Shown here: one piece after another, positions 27,734 through 37,525 of the stretch
How the letters are laid out: each line of letters starts with the position of its first letter
How positions within the stretch are numbered: the first letter of the stretch is position 1
DNA from: PKWO01 sp036384915
GTDB taxonomy: Bacteria > Pseudomonadota > Gammaproteobacteria > Burkholderiales > Burkholderiaceae_D
Reading direction: 5' to 3'
Assembly (NCBI GenBank): GCA_036384915.1
Contig: DASVLJ010000043.1
Location: 1 to 64,000 of the forward strand
Length of the DNA stretch: 64,000 bases
Notes under the pieces: model-generated
The model's database searches: none
What the model was told of the DNA's origin: nothing
The model's input: only the letters and a program-made list of their open reading frames with translations
Position numbers and translations under genes: made by a program

Positions 27734-29722
27734 ATGCCAGATCGATCTTTGAATAAGACCATGGAAAGGCCCGGGGCCGCGCAAGGCACTCGTCCGCAGG
27801 CGCAGCCCAAGGAGCAACTGCAGGCCTTTATCCGGCACGCGCCGATTGCCATGGCCATGTTCGACCTCGGCATGAACTACCTTTGCGTCAGCGATGCGTG
27901 GGCCGCCGTTTTCGGCGGCGGCAGGCGCGACCTGGCCGGCTTGAATCACTATGAGGTGGTGCCGGACATGCCGCCGGAATGGCGCGGCTTTCACCAGCAG
28001 GGCATGCATGGCGCGATCCTGAAGCATGAGGAGCACAAGTGGCACAGGGCCGACGGCAGCGCCGTCTGGCTGAGCTGGTCGCTGCAGCCCTGGCGCGATG
28101 ACGCCGGCGAAATCGGCGGCATCGTGATCGTTGCGGACGATGTCACCGAGCGCAAGCGGCTCGAAGCCATGGTAAGGCAAAGCGAACAGCGGCTGTACGG
28201 CGTGGTCAATGCGGCGACCGACGCCCTGGCTGCGCAAGGCAGTCCGTTGCAGGATGCGGCACTCAAGCCGGTGGCGGGACAAAGCGAGCAGTCTCTCATC
28301 CGGTCGCGCGAGCAATTGCGCTCGTTCATCCGGCATGCGCCGGTCGCCATTGCCATGTTCGACCGCGACATGAATTACCTCGCCACCAGCGACGATTGGC
28401 TCAGCGATTACGGACGCGGCAGGACCGACCTCGTCGGGCTGAACCACTATGAACTGTTCCCCGACATCCCGCCCGAATGGCGCGCCTTTCACCAGCAGGG
28501 GATGCATGGCGCCATCCTCAAGAACAACGAGGACATGTGGACCCTGGCCGACGGCAGCCACTACTGGCTGCGCTGGTCGCTTCAGCCCTGGCGCGACGAA
28601 AACGGCGAGATCGGCGGCATCGTCATCGCGGCGGAAGACATCACCGAGCGCAAGCGGCTCGATGTGATGGTGCGGGAAAGCGAGCAGCGCCTGTATGGCG
28701 TGGTCAATGCCGCGATGGATGCCATCGTGACGGTAGACGAGAATTTTCGCGTGATACTGTGCAACCCGGCTGCCGAGACCATGTTCGGCGTGGATGCCGC
28801 CGAGGCGATGGGCCAGCCGCTGGACCGCTTTCTGCCGGCCCGTTTCCGCGCAGGCCACGAGAGCCGCGTGAAGACCTTCGGCACCGAGGGGCGCACCTCG
28901 CGCGCCATGGGCAACCTCGGCGAAGTCACGGGATTGCGCGCGGACGGCGAGGAATTCCCGATCGAGGCGACGATCTCGGAAATCGACATCCAGGGGAAGA
29001 AGCTTTATACCGCGATCATGCGCGACATCACCGGGCGCAAGAGGGCGGAAGCGGAATTGCGGTCGCACGAGGAGAAGCTGCGCGGCCTGCTGGCCCACCA
29101 GGAACACATCAAGGAAGAGGAACGCATCCGCATCGCGCGGGAAATCCATGACGAACTCGGCAGCGCCCTGACCGGCTGCGGCGCCTATCTCTCCGCCATG
29201 ATTTACGAAGAGGAAAAGAATGGCGCCGCGCCGGACGGCCGGCTGCTCAAGGCCCACCTTCTGCTCGACTCGGCTGCGGAAACCATGCGCCGCGTCATCG
29301 CCGACCTGCGCCCGAGCGTGCTCGACGAGCTCGGCGTCTGGGCCGCCCTGGAATGGTATGCCGAGCAGACCCAGTTGCACACCGGCTTGCGCTGCCGCGT
29401 TTCCGTTGACCCCGTTCTGGAAGAGGTCGCGCTCGACCGCGACCGCAGCAGCGCCCTGTTCCGCATCCTGCAGGAATCGCTCACCAACGTGCAGCGCCAT
29501 GCCAAGGCCGGCAAGGTGGAGATACGCGTCAGGCGGGTGGCGCAGGGGCTGGAAATGGAGGTCGACGACGACGGCATCGGCGTCGCCGCCGCCTCTGCCG
29601 CGCCCGGTCGGCAGTCGTGGGGGCTGGCGGGCATGAAGGAGCGCGCGCGCTACCTTGGCGGCAGTGTGGAAGTGTCCGATCTTTCGCCCGGCACGCGGGT
29701 GGCGGTGTGCATACCATTTTGA
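27734..29722 (+). CDS. Cytosolic PAS-PAS-PAS sensor histidine kinase (NarL-type)
   Basis: A 662-aa kinase without membrane segments. PAS1 (about 30-145) and PAS2 (about 195-310) are near-duplicates, sharing FIRHAP-A-AMFD, FHQQGMHGAILK, WSLQPWRD and EIGGIVI-A-D-TERKRL. PAS3 (about 320-440) starts LYGVVNAAMDAIVTVDEN. The HisKA_3 phosphoacceptor is His472 in IAREIHDELGSALTG, followed by a HATPase_c domain (LFRILQESLTNVQRHAKAG; DDDGIG; GLAGMKERA). Such kinases pair with LuxR-type regulators, but none is adjacent. An alternative start is the ATG at 27761. It is followed by the DGAT gene after 15 nt. Confidence 0.9.
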   Translation: MPDRSLNKTMERPGAAQGTRPQAQPKEQLQAFIRHAPIAMAMFDLGMNYLCVSDAWAAVFGGGRRDLAGLNHYEVVPDMPPEWRGFHQQGMHGAILKHEEHKWHRADGSAVWLSWSLQPWRDDAGEIGGIVIVADDVTERKRLEAMVRQSEQRLYGVVNAATDALAAQGSPLQDAALKPVAGQSEQSLIRSREQLRSFIRHAPVAIAMFDRDMNYLATSDDWLSDYGRGRTDLVGLNHYELFPDIPPEWRAFHQQGMHGAILKNNEDMWTLADGSHYWLRWSLQPWRDENGEIGGIVIAAEDITERKRLDVMVRESEQRLYGVVNAAMDAIVTVDENFRVILCNPAAETMFGVDAAEAMGQPLDRFLPARFRAGHESRVKTFGTEGRTSRAMGNLGEVTGLRADGEEFPIEATISEIDIQGKKLYTAIMRDITGRKRAEAELRSHEEKLRGLLAHQEHIKEEERIRIAREIHDELGSALTGCGAYLSAMIYEEEKNGAAPDGRLLKAHLLLDSAAETMRRVIADLRPSVLDELGVWAALEWYAEQTQLHTGLRCRVSVDPVLEEVALDRDRSSALFRILQESLTNVQRHAKAGKVEIRVRRVAQGLEMEVDDDGIGVAAASAAPGRQSWGLAGMKERARYLGGSVEVSDLSPGTRVAVCIPF

Positions 29723-29737
29723 CTGTTCGAGGAAGAC

Positions 29738-31255
29738 ATGGAAACCAGTGAACCGCTCTTTGCCGTCGACGCCGGTTGGCTGAGGATGGACAAGCCGACC
29801 AATCTGATGATGATCTGCGGCATGTTCCTGTTTGCCGAACGCGTCGATCCGTCCGCGCTCAAGCGGGTAATTGCCGAACGCATGCTGTGCTTCCACCGGT
29901 TTCGCCAGCGCGTCGCCGACCGCGGCGAAGGCTTGCATTGGGAAACCGATCCGGACTTCAATCTGGATTGGCATGTGCGGCACGTGGCGCTTCCCAAAGG
30001 CGGCGCAGGCCATGCACTGGAAGGACTGGCGGGCGACCTGATCAGCACGCCGCTCGATCCGTCCAGGCCCATGTGGCAGTTCCACCTGATCGATGCGGGG
30101 GCGCACGGCAGCGCGCTGGTGCTGCGCATCCATCATTGCTACGGCGACGGATTTGCCCTGACCCATGTCGTCATGAGCATGACCGACGGCGATCCGGCGC
30201 ATCCGCGGCTGGCGTCCACGGACGTGCCCGGGCAGGGGCCGGGGCGCGCCGCCTGGGAACGGATATTCGGCCAGGTCACGGAAACCTTTGGCGATGCGGT
30301 CAGGGCCACCCTGGGCGCCGTCGAGGTCGGCAGCGATTTGATCGCCCACCCGGCCAAGGCCGTCGGCTACGCGCGCGCGGCTACCGATTTCGCGTACCAG
30401 AGCGCGGTGATTGCGAGCATGACGCCGGATTCGCCGACGCGCCTGAAAGGGCCGCTCGACGTCATGAAGCGGGTGGCCTGGGCCGAGCCGATCCCGCTGG
30501 CGGAAGTCAAGGCATTGGCGCATTGGCTGGGATGCTCGGTCAACGACGTGCTGGTTTCCTGCGCCGCCGGCGCCTTGCGCGCCTTTCTCGAAGAGCAGGA
30601 GGAACTGTCCGACCATGCCGAAGTCAGGGCGCTCGTGCCGGTGAACCTGCGCCCCGCAGGGCGGGTGACGAGCTTGGGCAACCATTTCGGCCTGGTGTTT
30701 CTCAGCCTGCCGATCGATATTGCCGACCCCTTCGCGCGGGTCCAGGAAACCAGGCGGCGCATGGCCAGGCTCAGGCATTCGCAGCAGCCGCTGGTGGCCC
30801 TGGCCATTCTCGCCGGCATGGGCATCGCGCCCGAATTCATCAAGGACAGGGTGCTGGAAGCGCTGGCGGCCAATGCCAGCGCCGTGATCACGAACGTGCA
30901 TGGACCGGAGCAGGCACGCTATCTCGCCGGCAAACGCATCGAACGGCAGATGTTCTGGGTGCCCCAGGCCGGCGGCATCGGCGTCGGGATCAGCATCCTG
31001 AGCTACAACGGCGAGGTGAGTTTCGGTCTGGTTTCGGACGTCAGGCGCATGCCCGACCCGCAAGCCGTGGTGGACCGTTTCGCCGGCGAATTCAACACGA
31101 TGCTGATGAGCGCCTTGATGGCGCCATGGGCCGGCGAACGCGGTGCGCGCGGTACGCGCAAGGCGGATAATACGCATACTACGCAGGGGCCGCAAAGGGC
31201 GCCAAGGTCGCAAAACGGCCAGGCCCGGCGTTCCCGCCGAGCCGGTTCGCGATAG
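29738..31255 (+). CDS. Wax ester synthase / diacylglycerol O-acyltransferase (WS/DGAT)
   Basis: A 505-aa bifunctional acyltransferase making wax esters or triacylglycerol from acyl-CoA. The active site HHCYGDG (His132, His133, Asp137, Gly138) matches HHxxxDG. Other family blocks are PLFAVDAGWLRMDKP at the N-terminus, RPMWQFHLI, and the C-terminal FWVPQAGGIGVGISILSYNGE. GAGGAAG precedes the ATG by a few nt. The last about 35 residues are low-complexity and basic. It sits in one operon with the PAS kinase behind an FNR-type box, which suggests storage-lipid synthesis under low oxygen. Confidence 0.94.
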   Translation: METSEPLFAVDAGWLRMDKPTNLMMICGMFLFAERVDPSALKRVIAERMLCFHRFRQRVADRGEGLHWETDPDFNLDWHVRHVALPKGGAGHALEGLAGDLISTPLDPSRPMWQFHLIDAGAHGSALVLRIHHCYGDGFALTHVVMSMTDGDPAHPRLASTDVPGQGPGRAAWERIFGQVTETFGDAVRATLGAVEVGSDLIAHPAKAVGYARAATDFAYQSAVIASMTPDSPTRLKGPLDVMKRVAWAEPIPLAEVKALAHWLGCSVNDVLVSCAAGALRAFLEEQEELSDHAEVRALVPVNLRPAGRVTSLGNHFGLVFLSLPIDIADPFARVQETRRRMARLRHSQQPLVALAILAGMGIAPEFIKDRVLEALAANASAVITNVHGPEQARYLAGKRIERQMFWVPQAGGIGVGISILSYNGEVSFGLVSDVRRMPDPQAVVDRFAGEFNTMLMSALMAPWAGERGARGTRKADNTHTTQGPQRAPRSQNGQARRSRRAGSR

Positions 31256-31260
31256 CCGGG

Positions 31261-32214
31261 TCAGGGCAGGTTTTGCCCCGCAATCATCGGCAGGATGCTA
31301 TTGGCAATGCGGATCAGCGCCGGGCCCAGCACGACCATGCTGATGGCCGGAAAGATGCACAGCACCAGGGGAAACAGCATCTTGGTCGAAACCTTGGCGG
31401 CCAATTCTTCCGCTCGGATCTGCCTTTTCTGGCGCAGCTCCTCCGAAAACACGCGCATGGAAGCACCCACGCTGGTGCCGAACTTGTCGGCCTGGATCAG
31501 CATCGAGACGAAGGTGCCGACCTCGTCGATGGCGGTGCGCGCGGCGAGATTGCGCAGGGCATGCTCGCGCGCGTTGCCGGCGCGGATTTCCAGGTTGGTC
31601 AAGTGCAGCTCCTGCGCCAGGGGAACGCTCTTGATGCGGATCTCTTCGGCCACGCGCGCCAGGGCCGCATCGAGGCCGAGGCCGGCTTCCACGCAGACCA
31701 GCATCAGGTCGGCGGCGTCGGGGAAGTTGTCGAAAATCTCGCGCTGGCGGCGCGCTATCAGCCGGCGCAGCACCATGTTGGGGATGTAGCAGCCGACGGT
31801 GGCGACCGACACCAGGACGAACAGCATGACGTTGCGTTCCAGCTCCGCGCCGCTCATGCGCAACAGCAGATAACAGGCGGCGGCAAATACGAGGGGCAGC
31901 AAGGTCTTCATTCCGAAATAGATCAGCGGGGCGTTCTCGCTGCGCAGGCCGGCCGAAATGAAGCGGATGCGTAGGGGCGAGCTTTCCCAGTCGCCGCTCG
32001 GAGACGACAGCTTGGCGAACGGGCCGACCACGCTGACCACCGTGGCGAGCCAATCGCCTTTTTGCGCCGGCGGCGCAATTTGCCGCATGCGGTGCTGCGT
32101 CTGCATGGAACCCAGGAGCGCGAGCACACCGTATGCTCCCGCAGCGACGGAAGCGAATATGAGCGCGTAGTAGAGAATAGACGCTGAGAGAATAGACATT
32201 GAGAAGATGGACAT
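31261..32214 (-). CDS. tadC: Tad pilus inner-membrane protein TadC
   Basis: A 317-aa T2SSF-family membrane protein that with TadB forms the platform for Flp pilus assembly. An N-terminal helix, two helices near 110 and 140, the T2SSF segment DAADLMLVCVEAGLGLDAAL and ...RVFSEELRQKRQIRAEE, and a C-terminal helix are visible. GGAG precedes the start; two further in-frame ATGs follow within 20 nt. It is the last gene of the Tad operon, convergent with and 5 nt from the DGAT gene. Confidence 0.92.
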   Translation of the reverse strand: MSIFSMSILSASILYYALIFASVAAGAYGVLALLGSMQTQHRMRQIAPPAQKGDWLATVVSVVGPFAKLSSPSGDWESSPLRIRFISAGLRSENAPLIYFGMKTLLPLVFAAACYLLLRMSGAELERNVMLFVLVSVATVGCYIPNMVLRRLIARRQREIFDNFPDAADLMLVCVEAGLGLDAALARVAEEIRIKSVPLAQELHLTNLEIRAGNAREHALRNLAARTAIDEVGTFVSMLIQADKFGTSVGASMRVFSEELRQKRQIRAEELAAKVSTKMLFPLVLCIFPAISMVVLGPALIRIANSILPMIAGQNLP

Positions 32215-32239
32215 TGTTATCTCCGGATAGGGTTCTGCT

Positions 32240-33235
32240 TCAAACCCTGATTTTGGTGGTGCGCCACAGCCAGAACGCCCCGGCGGCCATGAGCAGGAGG
32301 GTGATCCGCGTGATCTCGATTCCCACAGGGTCGGTCCACAGCACGCCGATGAATTCGGGATTGCCCCACTGCAGCAGGGCCGCCAGCGCGAAGGGCAGCA
32401 AGCCCAGCGTCCATGCGGAAATCCTGCCTTCCGCGGTCAGGACGCGGATGCGCGCCAGCAGGTTCAGGCGGCCGCGGATCAGGCTGCCGAGATTGGACAG
32501 CACTTCGGTCAGGTTGCCGCCGGTTTCGCGCTGTATCGACACGGCGACGATGAAATAGCGCAAATCGGTCAGCGGCACGCGTTGCCCGAGGTTGGCCAGG
32601 GCCTGCTGCAATGGGACGCCGAAGTTGATTTCATCGTGCGCGATGGCGAATTCGCGCGCAATGGGTTCGCTCATTTCTTCCCCCACCATTTTCAATGCGG
32701 CCGCGAAGGAATGGCCGGCGCGCATGGCGCGCGACAGCAAGTCCAGCGCGTCGGGCAGCTGGCGTTCCATCCTGCCCAGGCGCACGCGGCGGCGCCACAG
32801 GGCGAAGGCGAGCGGCGCCAGGGCGGGGCCGAGTGCGACGGCCGCCTCGAATGCGGCGCCGAAGGCGTGCAGGTAGAAGCGGAGCAGGGCGAAGGCTCCG
32901 ATCCAGGCCAGGGCCGACATCGACAGCAGCATGGCAACGGTCCATTCCAGCCCGGACTGCAGCAACAGGCGCTCCAGCGCGTCCATGCGCGGAATCGCCT
33001 GAAGCAGGCGCGCGAGCAGGGGGATTTCGCTGCGCATCTGTTCTTTCAGCACGGAGGTTTGCCCGGCGTCGCGCGCCCCGGCGGAGAGGGCGCGCAGCCG
33101 CCGTTCTATCTTCTTCGCCTCCGGCCCGCGGTAGGTGTCCCACAACAGGTACAGGCCTTCGATAAGCAGCACGGTCGCCACGAATGTGAGGACGGCGAAG
33201 ACCAGGAGGAAATTGCTTTTCAATAGCATGCTCAC
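32240..33235 (-). CDS. tadB: Tad pilus inner-membrane protein TadB
   Basis: A 331-aa T2SSF-domain protein and partner of TadC. N-terminal and central membrane helices flank LPDALDLLSRAMRAGHSFAAAL, the family signature; QRETGGNLTEVLSNLG is the second typical block. The start is GTG at 33235 with GGAGG 5 nt upstream; an ATG follows two codons later. It ends 25 nt before tadC. Confidence 0.93.
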   Translation of the reverse strand: MSMLLKSNFLLVFAVLTFVATVLLIEGLYLLWDTYRGPEAKKIERRLRALSAGARDAGQTSVLKEQMRSEIPLLARLLQAIPRMDALERLLLQSGLEWTVAMLLSMSALAWIGAFALLRFYLHAFGAAFEAAVALGPALAPLAFALWRRRVRLGRMERQLPDALDLLSRAMRAGHSFAAALKMVGEEMSEPIAREFAIAHDEINFGVPLQQALANLGQRVPLTDLRYFIVAVSIQRETGGNLTEVLSNLGSLIRGRLNLLARIRVLTAEGRISAWTLGLLPFALAALLQWGNPEFIGVLWTDPVGIEITRITLLLMAAGAFWLWRTTKIRV

Positions 33236-33244
33236 GTCGGCCTC

Positions 33245-34636
33245 CTATTGAAAACGGCGAGTGGGATCGAAGATCGCATCGGGCAGGACGGTGCCGAAGG
33301 CCGCCATCTTTTCGGCGAATTTCGGACGCACTCCCGTGGCGTGGAAATAGCCCGTCACGTTGCCCTGCTCGTCCACGCCGGTCTGGCGATAGGCGAAGAT
33401 TTCCTGCATGCTCACCACGTTGCCTTCCATGCCGGTGACTTCCTGGATGCTGGTGACCTTGCGCCGGCCGTCCGTGAGGCGGCTCACCTGCACGATGACG
33501 GTGATGGCCGCGGCGATCTGCTGCCGGCTGGCATTGTGCGGAAACTCGATGCCCGACATGCTGATCATGTTTTCCAGGCGGGCGATCGCGTCGCGCGGAG
33601 AATTGGCATGGATGGTCGTCATGGAGCCTTCGTGGCCGGTGTTCATCGCCTGCAGCATGTCGATCGACTCGGCGCCGCGCACTTCGCCGACGATGATGCG
33701 GTCCGGCCGCATGCGCAGCGCATTCCTGACCAGCGCGCGCGCGTTGATCTCGCCTTTGCCCTCGATATTCGGCGGCCGGGTCTCGAGCCTGACGACATGC
33801 GGCTGCTGCAATTGCAGTTCCGCCGCGTCTTCGATGGTGACGATGCGTTCCGCCGCCGGGATGAACCCGGAGAGGATGTTGAGCAGCGTGGTCTTGCCCG
33901 ATCCGGTGCCGCCGGAGATGAGCATGTTGACCTTGGAGCCGGCCAGGGCTTCGAGCATCATGGCCATGTCGGGCGTCAGCGTCTTTTTGCCGTCGATCAG
34001 GTCGGTCATCTTGAACGGCACCACGGCGAAGCGGCGTATCGACAGCATCGGACCGTCGAGGGCCACCGGCGGGATGACGGCATTGACGCGCGAACCGTCA
34101 GGCAGGCGCGCATCGACCATGGGGCTGCTCTCGTCGATGCGGCGGCCGACGCGGGAAACGATCTTGTCGATGATGCGCATCAGGTGGCGGTCGTCGGTGA
34201 AGCTGACGCGGGTCAGTTCGAGCTTGCCGAAGCGTTCGACGTAGACCTGGTTGAAATTGTTGACCAGGATGTCCGAGATCGTGCTGTCGGCCATCAGCAG
34301 TTCCAGCGGGCCGAGGCCGAGCATTTCGTTCTGGATGTCGCGCACCAGCATGCGCCGTTCCAGGTCGTTGATCGGCGCCGGGTTCTCCGCCAGCAGCAGT
34401 TCGACCAGGCTGGCGATTTCCTGGCGCAGGCGCGCTTCGGTCATCGATTCCAGCGAAGCCAGATCGACCTTGTCCAGAATCTGCTGGTGCAGCCGGTTCT
34501 TCAATTTCAGATACGATTCGGCCGCATCGGAAATTCCCGCCTCCGCGCCGGGCGCATCGCCCGCGGCTGCGGCGGGGCCATATGGCGCTTCGTTCCTCGA
34601 AGTCTTGAGCATTTCCCTGATGTCGCGCATGGTCAT
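33245..34636 (-). CDS. tadA: Tad pilus assembly ATPase TadA/CpaF
   Basis: A 463-aa secretion-superfamily hexameric ATPase that powers Flp polymerisation. Walker A is SGGTGSGKTTLLN, the Asp box region reads IVTIEDAAELQLQQPHVVRLE, Walker B is RPDRIIVGEVRGAE and the His box is GHEGSMTTIHANSPRDA. The N-terminal region (about 1-130) is the CpaF-specific domain. GGGGGAAC lies upstream of the ATG. It overlaps nothing and is followed by tadB after 9 nt. Confidence 0.96.
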   Translation of the reverse strand: MTMRDIREMLKTSRNEAPYGPAAAAGDAPGAEAGISDAAESYLKLKNRLHQQILDKVDLASLESMTEARLRQEIASLVELLLAENPAPINDLERRMLVRDIQNEMLGLGPLELLMADSTISDILVNNFNQVYVERFGKLELTRVSFTDDRHLMRIIDKIVSRVGRRIDESSPMVDARLPDGSRVNAVIPPVALDGPMLSIRRFAVVPFKMTDLIDGKKTLTPDMAMMLEALAGSKVNMLISGGTGSGKTTLLNILSGFIPAAERIVTIEDAAELQLQQPHVVRLETRPPNIEGKGEINARALVRNALRMRPDRIIVGEVRGAESIDMLQAMNTGHEGSMTTIHANSPRDAIARLENMISMSGIEFPHNASRQQIAAAITVIVQVSRLTDGRRKVTSIQEVTGMEGNVVSMQEIFAYRQTGVDEQGNVTGYFHATGVRPKFAEKMAAFGTVLPDAIFDPTRRFQ

Positions 34637-34673
34637 GTTGTTCCCCCTTGTGTAGAGTGCAGAGTGCGATGGA

Positions 34674-35840
34674 TCAATGGCCGAACAGGCGTCCGAGGAA
34701 CCCGGAATGCGGTTCGCCGCCCTGGCTTGCCGGCTGCAGCGAATCGGCCAGTTCCGCGATGGCGCGGACGACCGGGCTGGTCTGCGACACGTCCTCCAGC
34801 GGCACGCCGAGATTGATGGACCGGGTCACGTCGCGGTACGCGTTCGGCACGGTGCGCAATTCCACTTTTCCCAAGGCCGCGCGCAATTCGTCGATGCCGA
34901 TTTCGGCGTTTTTCCAGTAACGGTTGACCAGCACCTCGACCTTTCCGGCCGGATAAGACAGCGAGCGGAACACGTTCAGCATGCGGCTGGCGTTGCGCAC
35001 AGCCGGCAGCGTCAGCTGCGTCACCACGAATACCTTGTCGGCCCGGTCCAGGGCCCGGATCGTCAGCTCGTCGAGGTTCTTGCATACGTCGAGCAGCACG
35101 AAATCGTATTGGCCCCCGGCGACGGCGAGGATCGCATCGAGATGTTCCGGCTTGACTTCCAGAGATTGCGCCGGATCTTCCGGTGCGGCCAGGACCGCGA
35201 AATGCGGCGCCACCTGCGCCACCGAGGCGTTGAGGAAGGTGGAATCCAGGCGCGACAGGTTGCGCGCCACCTGGACGATGTCGCTGCCGGGCTTCTTGTC
35301 GTTGACCGTCAGAACCGCTTCGCCGTACTGCAGGTTGAGATCGATCAGCAGCACCTTGCTGCCCTTTTTGGCCAGCTGGCTGCCGAGATTGCTGCACAGG
35401 GAGGTCGCGCCGCTCCCTCCCTTGCATGAGACGAAGGCGAGCACCTTGGCCTTGCGCCGCGCGGCCCGTTGCACGGTCCTCGATTCGGCGCGCGACACGG
35501 CGGCCTCGAGCGCTTCGGCGGTCACCGGGGAGGGCAGCACTTCGCGTATGCCCACGCGCATGGCCTGGAGCAGCACGTCCGAGCTTTGCTGGGTGCAGAG
35601 CATGATGATGAACAGCCGGGGAAACTGGGCGGTCACAGCTTCGATGGGGACCAGCTCGCGCGTGTCGCGGCACAGCCCTTCGACGATGATGACGTCCGGA
35701 TGGTCCCGTTCGGCCACCGCGCGCAACTGGCTGATGCCGCCTTCATGGCAGGCGATGCGCCGCCCGGGATTGCCGCGCTCCAGGATGGCGCGGAGGTTTT
35801 CCATGGATGTGGTGCTGGGAGACAGGATCGCGATGTTCAC
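34674..35840 (-). CDS. tadZ: Tad pilus localisation protein TadZ/CpaE
   Basis: A 388-aa MinD/ParA-superfamily protein with an atypical receiver domain (1-120). The deviant Walker A is SCKGGSGATSLCSNLG, and VLLIDLNLQYGEA and YDFVLLDVCKNLDE give the Walker A' and B regions. It positions the pilus machinery at the cell pole in studied systems. The start is GTG at 35840 with AGGAAGG upstream. Confidence 0.92.
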   Translation of the reverse strand: MNIAILSPSTTSMENLRAILERGNPGRRIACHEGGISQLRAVAERDHPDVIIVEGLCRDTRELVPIEAVTAQFPRLFIIMLCTQQSSDVLLQAMRVGIREVLPSPVTAEALEAAVSRAESRTVQRAARRKAKVLAFVSCKGGSGATSLCSNLGSQLAKKGSKVLLIDLNLQYGEAVLTVNDKKPGSDIVQVARNLSRLDSTFLNASVAQVAPHFAVLAAPEDPAQSLEVKPEHLDAILAVAGGQYDFVLLDVCKNLDELTIRALDRADKVFVVTQLTLPAVRNASRMLNVFRSLSYPAGKVEVLVNRYWKNAEIGIDELRAALGKVELRTVPNAYRDVTRSINLGVPLEDVSQTSPVVRAIAELADSLQPASQGGEPHSGFLGRLFGH

Positions 35841-35855
35841 GATGGTCCTTCCTTG

Positions 35856-36962
35856 TTATTGCGCCAGACGCGGCGGGGTGTAGCTGCCGTAGTAGGTGCC
35901 CGAGCCGCTCGATCCGGTGACGGTACCGCCCGTGATGAAATGGCCCTGGATATATTTGTTGCTTCCGCCTTGGATGTCGTCGATGTGGAAGCCGGCGAAC
36001 GCCACGATGGGCGTGGCACCCTGGGTGTTGAGCCCGTTCGGGAGGTTGACGACCACCAGCACCACGTCGGCGCCGGGCGGGACCGGGTACCGGGCCAGCA
36101 GGTCGTTGTAGGAGGCGGTCTTGGTTCCCGGCTCGATCCAGGTGTTGTCGCCGATGTTCATCGGGTCCGGGTTGCCGTTTGCGATCAGCCCCTTGATGGC
36201 CGACTGGCTGTTGGCGTCCTGGTTGAAGGAGGTCCATTGGCCGGAGTCGCAGTTGGGATAATGGTAGGACGAACCTATCCTGAGTTCCCACGGCTGCCCT
36301 ATCGTCTGGGGCACGCCGTTGAGCGTGGCGGAGGTGGCCAGTTGCGGCGAGTTGGTCGCCGAATTCCAATACAGGTTGAACATGCATTGGTTGATCGCCT
36401 GCGGAATGAGGTTGCCCGGAGGAACATTGCCCGGAGCGGAGATCACGGCAATCGCCTGGGCCGACACCGGCACGGCCGCGCCGCCGAACATGTTCGTCAC
36501 CAGCGTCTGGACCGGGCCGCCGTTGACGCCGGCGCTCCGGCTCACCGTGACCATGACGGCAGGCCTGTCGTTGGCGGTGATGGGCGACAAGGTGGCCGGT
36601 TGCAGTCCGGCCGGCGTGCCGCTCAGGTTCTTGTAGCCGGTTGCAACGGTGGCGCTTGCCAGGGTGGTGCCGTCCGCCTTGTTGAGGGCGATGGCGCTGC
36701 TTGCCTTGGCCGACGCCACGGCCCAGTTCAGTGTGGGCTGCGTGGTTGCGGTGCAATCGGTGCCGGATGGGGCGCTCGTCTTGTCGAGGCAATTGGCGCC
36801 GGCCAGGGCTGCGGCATCGGCGGCGTTCTGCAATTCGTTGCGCACGATCATCAAGTGGCCGACGTCGACGGCGACCGCCGCCAGGCAAACGATCAAGAGC
36901 AGCAGGACGGACATCGTGACGAGCATGGCACCGCCTTCCCTGGCAAAGATTTTTCGCGTCAT
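35856..36962 (-). CDS. tadG: TadG-like pilus assembly protein
   Basis: A 368-aa protein with the Tad/Flp N-terminal motif: a short basic lead (MTRKIFAREGGAML), one membrane helix (VTMSVLLLLIVCLAAVAVDVG) and the conserved NELQNAADAAALAGA. The rest is a periplasmic domain without the vWA motif of some TadG proteins. GGAGG lies 5 nt before the ATG at 36962, which decides the start over an ATG 12 nt upstream. It follows tadE by 16 nt. Confidence 0.85.
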   Translation of the reverse strand: MTRKIFAREGGAMLVTMSVLLLLIVCLAAVAVDVGHLMIVRNELQNAADAAALAGANCLDKTSAPSGTDCTATTQPTLNWAVASAKASSAIALNKADGTTLASATVATGYKNLSGTPAGLQPATLSPITANDRPAVMVTVSRSAGVNGGPVQTLVTNMFGGAAVPVSAQAIAVISAPGNVPPGNLIPQAINQCMFNLYWNSATNSPQLATSATLNGVPQTIGQPWELRIGSSYHYPNCDSGQWTSFNQDANSQSAIKGLIANGNPDPMNIGDNTWIEPGTKTASYNDLLARYPVPPGADVVLVVVNLPNGLNTQGATPIVAFAGFHIDDIQGGSNKYIQGHFITGGTVTGSSGSGTYYGSYTPPRLAQ

Positions 36963-36978
36963 GGCGTCCTCCATTCCC

Positions 36979-37467
36979 TTACTCGTGGATCATCGTAGAG
37001 GCGGCCGTCAGGCTCCATACCGACTCGACGTTTTGCGCGCTGCCGCTGCCCGCCTGGACCGGGGCGATCAGGGTCTTGAGCAGCCCCTGGTATTGGTAGC
37101 TCACCGTCACCGTCACCGGGTCGCCGAAGTTCGGCGGCACGTGGCCGTTCGGATTGCTGACCGAAATCACCGGGTCGCCCGTGCCGGTGCATGTCGCCGT
37201 GTGGGTCCCGCTTCCGGTCGTGATCAGCAACTGCGTCGTGTTGTGGTTGGTGAGGTAGCTGCATGCCACGGCGGAAACGGCGCCGGTGCTCCACGTGGTG
37301 CCGAGCACCGTCCCGGCGCGCGCGGCTTCCCGGCTGGCATTGGTGATCAGGGCCTTGTCGTAGACGAGAAAGCCGAAATCGACGATCAGGAGCAGGAGCG
37401 CCAGGAAAAAAGGCAGAACCAAGGCGAATTCCACCGCTTGCGCGCCAAGTTGTAGTCGGTTCTTCAT
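36979..37467 (-). CDS. tadE: TadE-family pseudopilin-like protein
   Basis: A 162-aa protein with the TadE signature GAQAVEFALVLPFFLALLLLIVDFG directly after a short cationic leader; the Gly-Ala-x4-Glu-Phe arrangement is the prepilin peptidase site. A small periplasmic domain follows. The ATG at 37467 is preferred over a TTG at 37494 because the leader then has the usual length, although no strong ribosome site is visible. It is probably processed by the TadV peptidase encoded upstream. Confidence 0.88.
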   Translation of the reverse strand: MKNRLQLGAQAVEFALVLPFFLALLLLIVDFGFLVYDKALITNASREAARAGTVLGTTWSTGAVSAVACSYLTNHNTTQLLITTGSGTHTATCTGTGDPVISVSNPNGHVPPNFGDPVTVTVSYQYQGLLKTLIAPVQAGSGSAQNVESVWSLTAASTMIHE

Positions 37468-37525
37468 GATTGGGGCCGATCGCTTGTGAAACAATGGCGT
37501 GAAAAAAAGGGGAGGAAGACGCCCC

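Noticed and set aside
27140..31213. A very long minus-strand open frame (over 1300 codons)
   Set aside because: Only its last 101 codons (27140-27445) look like a protein. The rest is antisense to the kinase and DGAT genes, with His/Arg/Ala-rich composition typical of GC-rich shadow frames.
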